From IMG/VR virus record IMGVR_UViG_3300012039_000017, positions 1 to 42,072 of that record: 42,072 bases of DNA; one strand, 5' to 3'. Below are positions 31,181-38,104 of the stretch, piece by piece. Under the pieces are notes generated by a model. It worked only from the letters and a program-made list of their open reading frames with translations. It ran no database searches and was not told the DNA's origin. A program made the translations under genes and the position numbers. This DNA is from a virus. Position 1 is the first letter of the stretch; every line of letters starts with the position of its first letter.

Positions 31181-31393
31181 TTGACGCTTTCTGTAGATTT
31201 GTCAAAATAACTATGTGAGACGAAGAGAGGGCGAAAACTGGCGTTTGGCACTACTTCTAGCTGACGAACTTTAAGGAAGCTTTTAACAAGGAAGTAACCC
31301 CACCGTCTCACACAAATAACCATTCATGTTCTTGCCTCTTGATACTGCCTGAATGGTCGGTATCGAGGGGTTAGAACACAAGAAAGGCTCTAT
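31181..31393 (+). promoter_or_regulatory. Promoter-like site and long structured leader
   Basis: TTGACG (31181-31186) with a weak -10 17 bases later. The leader holds TGTGAGACG/CGTCTCACA (31214-31222 with 31304-31312, 9 bp) closing an approximately 80-base domain. Interleaved arms follow: CCATTCA/TGAATGG (31320-31326 with 31350-31356) and CCTCTTGATAC/GTATCGAGGGG (31335-31345 with 31360-31370, two G-U). TTCTTG (31329-31334) can also pair with CAAGAA (31379-31384) next to the ribosome site. This looks like a cis-regulatory or separate RNA. Confidence 0.45.
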
Positions 31394-31687
31394 ATGAGCA
31401 CATTTAAGCACCTATTGGAAAATCTACGGGAGGATTACAGCGGCTTATTGCCGTTACCAGAGGAAACTCAAAAGGAACTCGAATACCTCACACACATAAC
31501 GCTGCACAAAAAGTATTCTGACCGTACCTGCTCGCTGTGTGTAATTGACCCTGAATTTGAAGAACACAGGTTGGAACACTTTAAACATCCATCAATCAAC
31601 TGTCATTTCTGTGTTCAGAATGCGGATTTGCCGTCGCCTGATGAAGAGAGAATGTCTATGGAAGAAATGGAGGCGTCAAATGACTAG
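31394..31687 (+). CDS. Acidic double-CxxC protein, 97 aa
   Basis: Helical N-terminus (MSTFKHLLENLREDYSGLLP), then DRTCSLCVIDPEF at about residues 45-57 and SINCHFCVQ at about 68-76, two CxxC knuckles that could bind one zinc together. The C-terminus is acidic. AGAAAGG lies six bases before the ATG and the upstream leader is extensively structured. The stop overlaps the end of the convergent 31684 gene. Function unknown. Confidence 0.6.
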   Translation: MSTFKHLLENLREDYSGLLPLPEETQKELEYLTHITLHKKYSDRTCSLCVIDPEFEEHRLEHFKHPSINCHFCVQNADLPSPDEERMSMEEMEASND

Positions 31688-31911
31688 CTTGCCTTTGCGT
31701 TCGGCTCTACACTGCCACTGGCGAGCTGGCGGTGTGTCGTTTCAACCGCGTGTTCAAAAGTACGGATTCTTTCTGCTGCTTGCTTTTCTTCTGCCTGTAC
31801 TTGCCTATCTATATTTCGGTTAGCCATTAGCAAATCTAAATCCAGCAAGAACGAAAGGTTCCCCTTTGCGGCGGCTTCTATTTGGAAGTATTGGCGGAAG
31901 TTAATCTGCAT
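31684..31911 (-). CDS. Small helical protein, 75 aa
   Basis: MQINFRQYFQIEAAAKGNLSFLLDLDLLMANRNIDRQVQAEEKQAAERIRTFEHAVETTHRQLASGS: one long amphipathic helix rich in Gln/Glu/Arg, probably a coiled coil. AGGA lies near the ATG and GTAATTAGG precedes it. The opposite strand is partly open but reads as Leu/Phe-rich shadow. Function unknown. Confidence 0.45.
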   Translation of the reverse strand: MQINFRQYFQIEAAAKGNLSFLLDLDLLMANRNIDRQVQAEEKQAAERIRTFEHAVETTHRQLASGSVEPNAKAS

Positions 31912-31939
31912 ATCCTAATTACATTAAAGGGGAGATTAT

Positions 31940-32005
31940 ATGAGTTGTCAAATTAATGGCTTATTATCACTTAAAGGCTTATTTATCTTTTGGAGAAGAA
32001 GCTAA
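31940..32005 (+). CDS. Possible 21-residue peptide
   Basis: AAAGGGGAG, a strong Shine-Dalgarno site, is followed after five bases by ATG and MSCQINGLLSLKGLFIFWRR plus S. It is antisense to the 3' end of the 31979 membrane-protein gene. The ribosome site is the only real support. Confidence 0.25.
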   Translation: MSCQINGLLSLKGLFIFWRRS

Positions 32006-32455
32006 TTCAATCACCTGCTTAAGCCTCTTCACTCTATATTCATACTGGTATAGACCGCTCAAAACGCGCCATACTTCCCGCAGCTTACTTATGGACATCG
32101 CCACTATCAAAGGCGCAACGATAGGTGTGCTACTGACCTGCGCTGCGATTAGGTACCCCATCGGAACTAACGCATATAAAACGATAGTTACTATGACGAT
32201 TGCCCAAAGGGACCATACGATTGCCGACACGATTTCAAACGCCAAATAAAGAACTAGTTCGTAGACATTGCCGTGAATACGCATTAAGTCATTCAGTTCT
32301 TTTTGGCTCCTAAGCGCCCTGACACCACGAAATACAGAACCCGAAAAAATCACAGACTTATCGAGTGCAGCCCGAATCTCTGTTCGAAACAGTGCAAGGA
32401 AGAAAAGGAAGAAGGTCAATAATCGTTCGGGTGCTAGGAGCCATTCGAAATTCAT
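31979..32455 (-). CDS. Membrane protein, 158 aa
   Basis: MNFEWLLAPERLLTFFLFFLALF gives a first helix; LVLYLAFEIVSAIVWSLWAIVIVTIVLYALVPMGYLIAAQV gives one long or two short further helices; a third region (TPIVAPLIVAMSISK) is weaker. Charged loops (RALRSQKELNDLMRIHGN) and a C-terminal helix complete it. The promoter at 32553-32581 and the terminator-like hairpin at 32482-32511 lie in its leader. Function unknown. Confidence 0.6.
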   Translation of the reverse strand: MNFEWLLAPERLLTFFLFFLALFRTEIRAALDKSVIFSGSVFRGVRALRSQKELNDLMRIHGNVYELVLYLAFEIVSAIVWSLWAIVIVTIVLYALVPMGYLIAAQVSSTPIVAPLIVAMSISKLREVWRVLSGLYQYEYRVKRLKQVIELASSPKDK

Positions 32456-32481
32456 ATCAGCAAACTCTCATAGAAACGAAA

Positions 32482-32511
32482 AAGCCGCCAATCCTTTCGG
32501 AGAAGCGGCTT
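32482..32511 (-). terminator. Terminator-like hairpin between promoter and gene (possible attenuator)
   Basis: Leftward, AAGCCGC and GCGGCTT (7 bp, 16-base loop) are followed by TTT C. It lies between a leftward promoter and the membrane-protein gene it should express, so it may attenuate. Confidence 0.5.
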
Positions 32512-32552
32512 TCTTGTGGGCATACCGCCCAAGAGTAATTAGCTCTGAGCCG

Positions 32553-32581
32553 ATAATCCCAAAATACACTCCACTCGTCAA
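32553..32581 (-). promoter_or_regulatory. Sigma-70-type promoter, leftward
   Basis: TTGACG (32576-32581), exact 17-base spacer, GATTAT (32553-32558, 4 of 6 consensus). Predicted to transcribe the hairpin at 32482-32511 and the membrane-protein gene. Confidence 0.4.
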
Positions 32582-32651
32582 GACCTATCTCGTTTGATGT
32601 ATTACAGTTAGAATACCCACAGTTACCGACAATCTAATAAGGAGGATAAAG

Positions 32652-33605
32652 ATGCCCGACATCAACAAGGATCTGCGGGAAATCCCGCTTCCTGTCGTCT
32701 TTCAATGGCTCGGCATAGATTTGTCGGGCTTTAAAACTCGTAAGGGTGGGACGGAATGGTATGGTCGTTGCTTTTTCCACGAAGCACAGAAAAACACCAC
32801 CTCGCTTTCGTTCACGGCGGAGCTGGCGCATTGCTTCAGTTGCCAAATGAAATTCAAAGGGGCAATCGACGCGGTTATCCAGTACAAGAAAGTGGGCTTC
32901 CAAGAGGCCACTGCCTGGCTAAAAGAAATGAAAGGGAATTCTCCTGCTCAACCTGCCATCGTTCAACCTGGGGCAGAATCTAGCGTTGTAGAGCCTCTAA
33001 AACCCTTCACCGGCAAATATGAAAAATACGCCGTTCCCTGTGAATGGTTGGAGAAACGGATTCCCGATGAAGCGGTTAGAAAACGGTACGGCGTGTTCTG
33101 CTACAACAACCCAGCTCGTAAGAGTGCTTACAGCGGGAGGGTTATGCTGCCGGTGCGTGACACACAGGGCACGCTCTATGGTTATCTTGGGCGTGCAATT
33201 TCAGACACGAAAGACAGCAACAACAGTGAACCGAAATACCTTTTCCCCCCGAACTTCCCAAAGTCTCGCTTTCTGTTTGGCGCTCATGAACTGGGTACGT
33301 TCGGTTCTCTTCCATTACGTGTCGTTTACCTGGTCGAGTCTCCGTTTTGCGTGATGAAGTTTGCGCTGTATGGTCTGCCGGCCGTGAGTCCTTTCGGCTG
33401 GTCTGTATCACCTGAGCAACTTTCAATTGTTCAATCTCTGACACGCGGCTTGATATACATACCAGACAGCAACAAGTATCAAGAGTGTGAACGTACGATT
33501 GCCCAATTAAGTCGCGTTCTTTGGGTGAAAGCTCCGCCGCTTCCTGCCGGGATTGATGACCCCGAATATCTGAGCCTTGAACAGATCCAGGCTCTAACCC
33601 GCTGA
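32652..33605 (+). CDS. DnaG-type primase (CHC2 zinc finger plus TOPRIM), 317 aa
   Basis: C40-x2-H43...C61-x2-C64 (GRCFFHEAQKN...AHCFSCQ) is a CHC2 primase zinc finger. A linker region (residues 120-190) leads to a TOPRIM-like fold: VVYLVES with Glu229, 'ALYGLPAVSPFGWSVSPEQLSIV' and a second acidic site. That site reads PDSN (Asp272), replacing the usual DxD, so metal binding may be reduced. AAGGAGG lies eight bases upstream of the ATG. No helicase domain and no helicase gene elsewhere. It would synthesise primers, possibly working with a host helicase. A strong terminator follows. Confidence 0.8.
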   Translation: MPDINKDLREIPLPVVFQWLGIDLSGFKTRKGGTEWYGRCFFHEAQKNTTSLSFTAELAHCFSCQMKFKGAIDAVIQYKKVGFQEATAWLKEMKGNSPAQPAIVQPGAESSVVEPLKPFTGKYEKYAVPCEWLEKRIPDEAVRKRYGVFCYNNPARKSAYSGRVMLPVRDTQGTLYGYLGRAISDTKDSNNSEPKYLFPPNFPKSRFLFGAHELGTFGSLPLRVVYLVESPFCVMKFALYGLPAVSPFGWSVSPEQLSIVQSLTRGLIYIPDSNKYQECERTIAQLSRVLWVKAPPLPAGIDDPEYLSLEQIQALTR

Positions 33606-33759
33606 CAACTTCGTCGGCGGGCTTTTTTTCGTCCAAATACTTTTCCAACCCCTCCGCCTTTAGGTTTTCAAACGGAAGTGTAGGCTCACACGCCAAACAC
33701 CGCGCTTCACCTCTAGAGCATTTACACACAAATCTATCTAACCAGTTAAAACCCCACAT
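33142..33759 (-). CDS. Doubtful Cys-rich protein, antisense to the primase gene
   Basis: The first 50 residues, outside the primase gene (MWGFNWLDRFVCKCSRGEAR, then CLACEP...GLEKYLDEKKPADEV), look protein-like with a CKC...CLAC cluster, and AATTAACA lies upstream of the ATG. The remaining 150 residues run antisense through the primase gene with shadow-like composition. Either only the start is a remnant of a short gene, or the frame is chance. Confidence 0.25.
   Translation of the reverse strand: MWGFNWLDRFVCKCSRGEARCLACEPTLPFENLKAEGLEKYLDEKKPADEVVSGLEPGSVQGSDIRGHQSRQEAAELSPKERDLIGQSYVHTLDTCCCLVCISSRVSEIEQLKVAQVIQTSRKDSRPADHTAQTSSRKTETRPGKRHVMEENRTYPVHERQTESETLGSSGGKGISVHCCCCLSCLKLHAQDNHRACPVCHAPAA
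33598..33629 (+). terminator. Intrinsic terminator of the primase gene
   Basis: CCCGCTGAC-aacttc-GTCGGCGGG (9 bp, one G-U) followed by CTTTTTTT; the stem begins within the last codons of the primase. Confidence 0.8.
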
Positions 33760-33846
33760 TGTAATTTATGTTAATTAGTTTTAGGGCGACAGAAACGAAT
33801 TCATCTCCTCAAGGGCCGAAGTAGATAAACGCTTCACGCCAGACCC

Positions 33847-33948
33847 TTAGAAGCTACCCGGCAACTTCCCTTCAAGCGTGATTCCAGTAGACTCCCCAAT
33901 TGGAGAGCTACCCCACACAAACAACAGATAACCGGATATAGGGGCCAT
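33847..33948 (-). CDS. Possible 33-residue peptide
   Basis: ATG 33948 reads MAPISGYLLFVWGSSPIGES then TGITLEGKLPGSF. Weak AAGG site upstream, and a TATAAT on the leftward strand near 34000. The same bases also form several hairpin arms (for example ACGCTT/AAGCGT), so the stretch may instead be structured non-coding DNA. Confidence 0.2.
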   Translation of the reverse strand: MAPISGYLLFVWGSSPIGESTGITLEGKLPGSF

Positions 33949-34343
33949 ACCTTGCCTGATGTTTTAAGATGACTGGGCTTCTATCGCCTTACTGACATTA
34001 TAAATTGTATTAACGTAATTGTATTGTTAGGTCGGCTCTGGGTTACGCAAGGCAGAGGTTCTTTGCCGTACTTGGCAATACAGACACTATTGGATGGACG
34101 GGCTTCGCATACGGTTGCTGTGAGTAATTGTTGTACATAATGGTGTGTTTAATTGAAGTGCAGCTGGCGTGTTGTATTCCCAGTATCCGAAAGAGTAATA
34201 TTTTACCCTCTCAGCATATTCTCGCGAGAAGGCCTGACAGTTAGAAGAGGTAGACTTTAATCCATACCTCAATTTATGGAACCAGCTGTGAAATGATCAA
34301 CGGAGAACATCTGTTCCCCTCCTATATGATTGCAGTTAAAAAA

Positions 34344-34469
34344 CTATCCATCAACCCTCGCATATCCGCACAAATCCGTATTCCCGCCAAACTTATCCAC
34401 AATTCTATTCGCTAACCTAAACCCAGCACCAAACACCAACATCACGCAAAACACCAACCCAAGAAGCAT
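34344..34469 (-). CDS. Possible single-helix membrane protein, 41 aa
   Basis: ATG 34469: MLLGLVFCVMLVFGAGFRLA then NRIVDKFGGNTDLCGYARVDG, one membrane helix with a polar C-terminal tail. A TTG at 34502 would add 11 residues (LPTAKTHWDRA). The gene contains a perfect DnaA-box sequence at 34393-34401. No ribosome site is clear. Confidence 0.35.
   Translation of the reverse strand: MLLGLVFCVMLVFGAGFRLANRIVDKFGGNTDLCGYARVDG
34393..34401 (+). promoter_or_regulatory. DnaA-box sequence TTATCCACA
   Basis: Exact consensus match in the gene-poor region upstream of the relaxation module; overlaps the possible 41-residue membrane protein gene. Confidence 0.35.
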
Positions 34470-34519
34470 CGCCCTATCCCAATGCGTCTTTGCCGTAGGC
34501 AAAGAACCGAGGGAACCTA

Positions 34520-35120
34520 ACTCTCAAATCCTTTTGAAAAAATCGTCGCGAGCGAAGCGAGAGACAGCCGACCGAAGGGAGGCTGAACTGTCCCCTGTTC
34601 CTTGTCCCCCTGTTCCCTCGTTCAGGCGTTTTACGTGTGATTTCTCACCAGCTCACAACCCGTCTTTATGCAAAATAGGCTTTCCTCTCTTACTGCCTAT
34701 CACCCCTTTTAGGTCCTGACGACTTGCACTGAAAAACGGATAGAAAAGAGCGCCCTTGGCGCTATCCAGCCCTTTCCCCGTCCGCTTCCCGGATTTTTCA
34801 GAACACCGTGGTGCCAGACAAAGACAGAACCGAATTATGCGAGCCGGAGGCGAGCCAAACGGGGAACCGCCGAGCCAATACCGCCAGTAGCCGTGTTTGT
34901 TTCACGTATTAGGGCGGCGGTAAACGGCGTTACCGCACGTCTGGCAAGACAGCCAGATTCCGAATGCTCGCGTAAGCGAAGCCACCCTGGCGTACCGCTG
35001 TTAAGTGGTTGCGGAGCAAGTCGTTAGACTAGACGGGGTGGCTTCGCTCGGAGAGCGAGCAGGAGGAATAGCCCGACCCCAATTTCATTGGGTAGCCAGC
35101 CACACGAAAGTGTAAACAGA
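34520..35120. ncRNA. Large hairpin-rich, gene-poor region; candidate structured RNA
   Basis: No convincing protein. Helices seen: GGCTGAAC/GTTCAGGC-type arms at 34581-34627 around a C-rich loop with two TGTCCCC-TGTTCC units; GGAT-AGCGCC/GGCGCT-ATCC at 34738-34767; TACCGCC/GGCGGTA at 34879-34922; TCTGGC/GCCAGA at 34940-34957; and GCTCGC plus a perfect 12-bp GCGAAGCCACCC/GGGTGGCTTCGC stem joining 34966-34987 with 35036-35060. Such density suggests a large RNA or a replication/packaging locus. No known RNA family recognised. The interval 33630-34520 holds weaker arms and only doubtful short frames. Confidence 0.35.
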
Positions 35121-35144
35121 AATATTGACGATGTTAATCGTCGT

Positions 35145-35522
35145 TTATATGCGCTTTTTGACCCAAGTATGCACCGGCCGTAAGTGCCGGAAATTCCGGT
35201 TAGGGGCGTAGATTGACTTTCCCTCGACAAACTGTTTCATCAGTTTCACGGCTCGCCATACCTGTCGCCTGTTAAGGCGAAACCACTCTCCCCAAACGTG
35301 GTTCTTGAAATGAAGCCGATGCATCCAATCTTCCAGCTCAACGTATCGTTCGGTGACGGCAAAATGAACCACCTTGACAATTTTGTGGGTCTTTTGCCTC
35401 TCATAAAAACGCCACCGATTAGCCCAATTCGAAGTACGCCCGAATTTAACGAGACCATCAGCACGCCGGATAATATAAACACCTGATAACTTTTCGTTCA
35501 TAACCATACCGACTGGCTCCAT
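35145..35522 (-). CDS. T5orf172/GIY-YIG-like nuclease-fold protein, 125 aa
   Basis: SGVYIIRRADGLVKFGRTSNWANRWRFYERQ (residues 13-43) matches the start of the T5orf172 domain in the GIY-YIG superfamily (GVYIIR standing for GIY, and a KFGRT with the conserved Arg). It continues with VELEDWMHRLHFKNHVWGEWFRL. Such proteins occur as free-standing or intron-associated endonucleases or nucleic-acid-binding modules. In-frame ATGs at residues 6 and 8 are possible starts. It is flanked on both sides by hairpin-rich non-coding DNA. Confidence 0.75.
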   Translation of the reverse strand: MEPVGMVMNEKLSGVYIIRRADGLVKFGRTSNWANRWRFYERQKTHKIVKVVHFAVTERYVELEDWMHRLHFKNHVWGEWFRLNRRQVWRAVKLMKQFVEGKSIYAPNRNFRHLRPVHTWVKKRI

Positions 35523-35796
35523 CCAAAGTCATCATCCCGAACTTCTCAGACACACCCCTCCGTAAGGAGGGGCTCACCTAAGTGCGGTACTAAAACTCAC
35601 TGATGCAGTCATAAGCCGTAAGGCTTACCCCTCGGATTAGGAGAGAGCATTTAGCGACATGCAGGGGCGTCCCACTGGAGTTGAGCCTGGGGAAACAGCC
35701 GGTATGGTAATAATCAAAAACCCACCTGCGAACGACGAAGTTGCACAGATGGATTATTATCGTCGTTCTTTAAGCAGTTACTTGAATTATAACGGG
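35523..35796. other. Candidate origin or nic region beside the relaxation gene
   Basis: A 274-base gene-free stretch directly after the replication-relaxation gene. It contains CCCCTCC-GTAA-GGAGGGG (35555-35572), TAAGCC-GTAA-GGCTTA (35612-35627), both capped by the same GTAA tetraloop, and AACGACGA/TCGTCGTT arms (35731-35738 with 35760-35767). Perfect hairpins beside a relaxation-type gene are what plasmid origins or oriT sites look like; function is inference. They could equally be part of the message leader of the 35522 gene. Confidence 0.35.
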
Positions 35797-36636
35797 TTAT
35801 GAGAGTTCCGTCAAAACCACCTTCTTATCGGGAAAGGTCGGGGAAAACCAAATCGGAGCGAGCGGGTTTTCCAAAACATCAGAATGGAGAGCGACAAAAA
35901 ACCTTATTCGCGTATTTTTCTTTCTCGCAAAGAGATTAAGCATTTCTCTTGTCCGTTCTAACGCCCCTTCGGGGTCTTCATAACCATAACGCCAATCCTG
36001 AACCGTAAACAAAATATTCGCCGCGCTGTTCTTTAGGTGCTGGAAAAAACGTATATAAAGCTCAATCTTCTCGTTAAATTGTGTAGTTAGATGTTCAGTA
36101 CCTCGGTCAACCTCTAAGAGGAATAATTCATCAGCCAGTTTCAAGCGGCGGTCATACCAAATCGGGTACTGTTGCTTCTTTTCATCTGAACCAATATTGA
36201 AAGCTTTTTTCTCATCAGCATCCCAAGCGTTATCCCAATGTTGAAGTTTTCCCGTTTGCCAAAACGCAACAAATAAATTAGCACAATCAAGCTCGTGCGG
36301 TACGCTCTTATAGCGCGAAATACCCTTGATGGCAGGGAGAGAATAAATATCAGGTAGGTTCCGGTGAGGCCTTCCGTGCTTTACGAGTTCTTTTTGATTT
36401 ACCATCCGGTTTAGCATTTGCTTCGTGTGCGGGTAACTCCCCGGATACATTATTAAGCGCGGCTTTTCTCGAATCAAAATAGGCTTCAAAAGCTGTCCCG
36501 TCTTGTCGTACGGATACAGTTTCGCCAGTTGGAGTGCTGTCATTCTTGGTTCTAGATGTAGAGCCTTCAAAATTGCCTTTTTTCTGTCTACCAATCCTTC
36601 CCTCTCTAAGTTCGGTTGTACTCTTAGAATTTGCAA
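35797..36636 (-). CDS. Replication-relaxation family protein (plasmid type), up to 279 aa
   Basis: N-terminal winged-helix pattern (KKAILKALHLEPRMTALQLAKLY, residues 19-41, and QMLNRMVNQKELVKHG). Then comes the family core: VPHELDCANLFVAFWQTGKL (112-131) and LFLLEVDRGTEHLTTQFNEK (171-190), the hallmark 'PHxLxxxxF...FLExDRGTE' of the Replic_Relax family used by plasmids for replication and DNA relaxation. The long form starts at TTG and shares 287 bases out of frame with the end of the ATPase gene; an ATG at 36540 would cut into the winged helix. It is not a known phage-structural function. Confidence 0.75.
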   Translation of the reverse strand: MQILRVQPNLEREGLVDRKKAILKALHLEPRMTALQLAKLYPYDKTGQLLKPILIREKPRLIMYPGSYPHTKQMLNRMVNQKELVKHGRPHRNLPDIYSLPAIKGISRYKSVPHELDCANLFVAFWQTGKLQHWDNAWDADEKKAFNIGSDEKKQQYPIWYDRRLKLADELFLLEVDRGTEHLTTQFNEKIELYIRFFQHLKNSAANILFTVQDWRYGYEDPEGALERTREMLNLFARKKNTRIRFFVALHSDVLENPLAPIWFSPTFPDKKVVLTELS

Positions 36637-38104
36637 ATCTATGTGTTATTTCCCCCCAAACCTCCGCCGTGCGGCGGTATAGCTGGGGATTACTTTTGAA
36701 TAAATGCTTTAAAAATTCGGTCACTTGTTGATCAGATACTTCCGCATCAATGTCTGGCCACGTTCTCATATCGCAAATACGAGGTAGTTGTTTGTTTATC
36801 CTAATAGCAGCCTGTCGCTTTTTAAGGGCTGACAAAACGAAAGTAATTTCCCGGTCAGTAATATCGCCGCCGTAACCCATCGTACCTATCATCTCCCGAA
36901 CGTCGTCCTCATCTGGTGTCCAAAACAGAAACTTGCTTTTACAACCGCCCTTTACCGCCCCTTTGACTTTCGGCATGTTATCAATCTGCCAGAACCACTG
37001 ATGCGCCAAAGTAAGGTAAATCTTTAAGTGCCGCCCCATTGTTAAAAGGTCGGCAATCTTGTCAGTTACGTAATAAGAAAATTCATCAATGTATACATAA
37101 AATGGAGTGGTGTTACCCTTCATGCGCTCGCGGGCTCGAATGACCTCATTGAGTATTGCGGTTCCTAATAGACTTTGCTGCGGCTTATCGTAAGTGCCGG
37201 TCTTGTCGAGGTTGCAAAGGATAATCCAGCCGTCACTGATTAACTGCTGAAAATTAACGCCTTGCTTTGAGCCGAAAATCGTCTTCATCGACGAATGGGT
37301 AAAAGGACCAAATCTTCTTAATGTCGCCTGAACGTCTACCCATGCCCTATCTGGATGTTTATCTTGGCAAGTCTTATAAATTCTGTCCAGTTCCTGCCGA
37401 GTTAACCAAGAAATGCTTTCGTTGTTGATTATCTGGTCTCGCTGATTAGCCAATGATGGGAAAATCATTTGCTCACATTCAGCGAGGGTATAACCGCCCC
37501 TGTGTAAGGCTTCAACAATGAAGCGAACATTGTGAGTAATAATAGATTCCTGCGTGAAATCGGCTGAATTCCATAAAACTCTCAAAGTGTCGGCAACGTG
37601 AGCTGCCATCGGTTCAGTTGGCGCGTTATAGTCAAGCGGATTGATAGGAACCACATATCGCAAGTCTTTATCAGGGTGGTTCATCAAAGACGGGTCAATT
37701 ACCAAAATCTTTTCAAAACCTTTCTTGATTGCGTATTTCAGGACTTTCCCCATCGTCGTACTCTTTACGTCACGAGTACTGTCGATAAAAAGGAAAGGTG
37801 CTTGGTAAGGCGGGTCTAAGGTTTTGTCCATGAGCATGTGGATATCCATGCTCATTAGCATTTCGAGAAAAGTACTCTTACCTTGTTCGGTAGTGCCTAA
37901 AACGTGGATGTGCTGCTGGCGGTCGTGTTCGTAAAAGAGGATTCTGCCGTCTTGTTCATTGTCAGCAATGTATCGGCCAGGGTAAGGGGATTGCTCTTCG
38001 TTAACTAACTCATCAATTACCTGACGGGCTGTCTGTCGCCTGGTCCACTGCTTGTAGGTTTGCCCCGTTTCCTGCTTGAAGTAGATGTCGCGCCATTTGC
38101 TCAT
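36350..38104 (-). CDS. VirD4/TraG-type coupling ATPase, 584 aa
   Basis: Walker A GTTEQGKST (residues 70-78), a second strand with DSTRDVKSTTMGK, Walker B FYVYIDEF (335-342) and the LTLAHQW glutamine motif (365-370) identify a VirD4/TraD/HerA-FtsK superfamily DNA-pumping ATPase. No N-terminal membrane helix is present; the co-transcribed four-helix protein could provide the anchor. The C-terminal 100 residues are disordered and basic, and their DNA also encodes the start of the next gene. AGGA nine bases upstream of the ATG is the ribosome site. The 5' end overlaps the coiled-coil gene by 92 bases. Confidence 0.8.
   Translation of the reverse strand: MSKWRDIYFKQETGQTYKQWTRRQTARQVIDELVNEEQSPYPGRYIADNEQDGRILFYEHDRQQHIHVLGTTEQGKSTFLEMLMSMDIHMLMDKTLDPPYQAPFLFIDSTRDVKSTTMGKVLKYAIKKGFEKILVIDPSLMNHPDKDLRYVVPINPLDYNAPTEPMAAHVADTLRVLWNSADFTQESIITHNVRFIVEALHRGGYTLAECEQMIFPSLANQRDQIINNESISWLTRQELDRIYKTCQDKHPDRAWVDVQATLRRFGPFTHSSMKTIFGSKQGVNFQQLISDGWIILCNLDKTGTYDKPQQSLLGTAILNEVIRARERMKGNTTPFYVYIDEFSYYVTDKIADLLTMGRHLKIYLTLAHQWFWQIDNMPKVKGAVKGGCKSKFLFWTPDEDDVREMIGTMGYGGDITDREITFVLSALKKRQAAIRINKQLPRICDMRTWPDIDAEVSDQQVTEFLKHLFKSNPQLYRRTAEVWGEITHRFANSKSTTELREGRIGRQKKGNFEGSTSRTKNDSTPTGETVSVRQDGTAFEAYFDSRKAALNNVSGELPAHEANAKPDGKSKRTRKARKASPEPT

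Noticed and set aside
34087-34272. Leftward 61-residue frame after a strong AGGAGG site near 34315
   Set aside because: The ATG behind that site opens only a 13-codon frame; the longer frame is out of phase with it and begins after its own stop, so no coherent gene can be supported.
34330-34719. Rightward 129-residue frame in the gene-poor region
   Set aside because: Pro/Ser/Asn-rich composition, no ribosome site, runs through hairpin arms.
33600-35800. Group I/II intron or retron
   Set aside because: No conserved intron core or domain V motif and no reverse transcriptase were recognised; kept only as an unclassified structured region.
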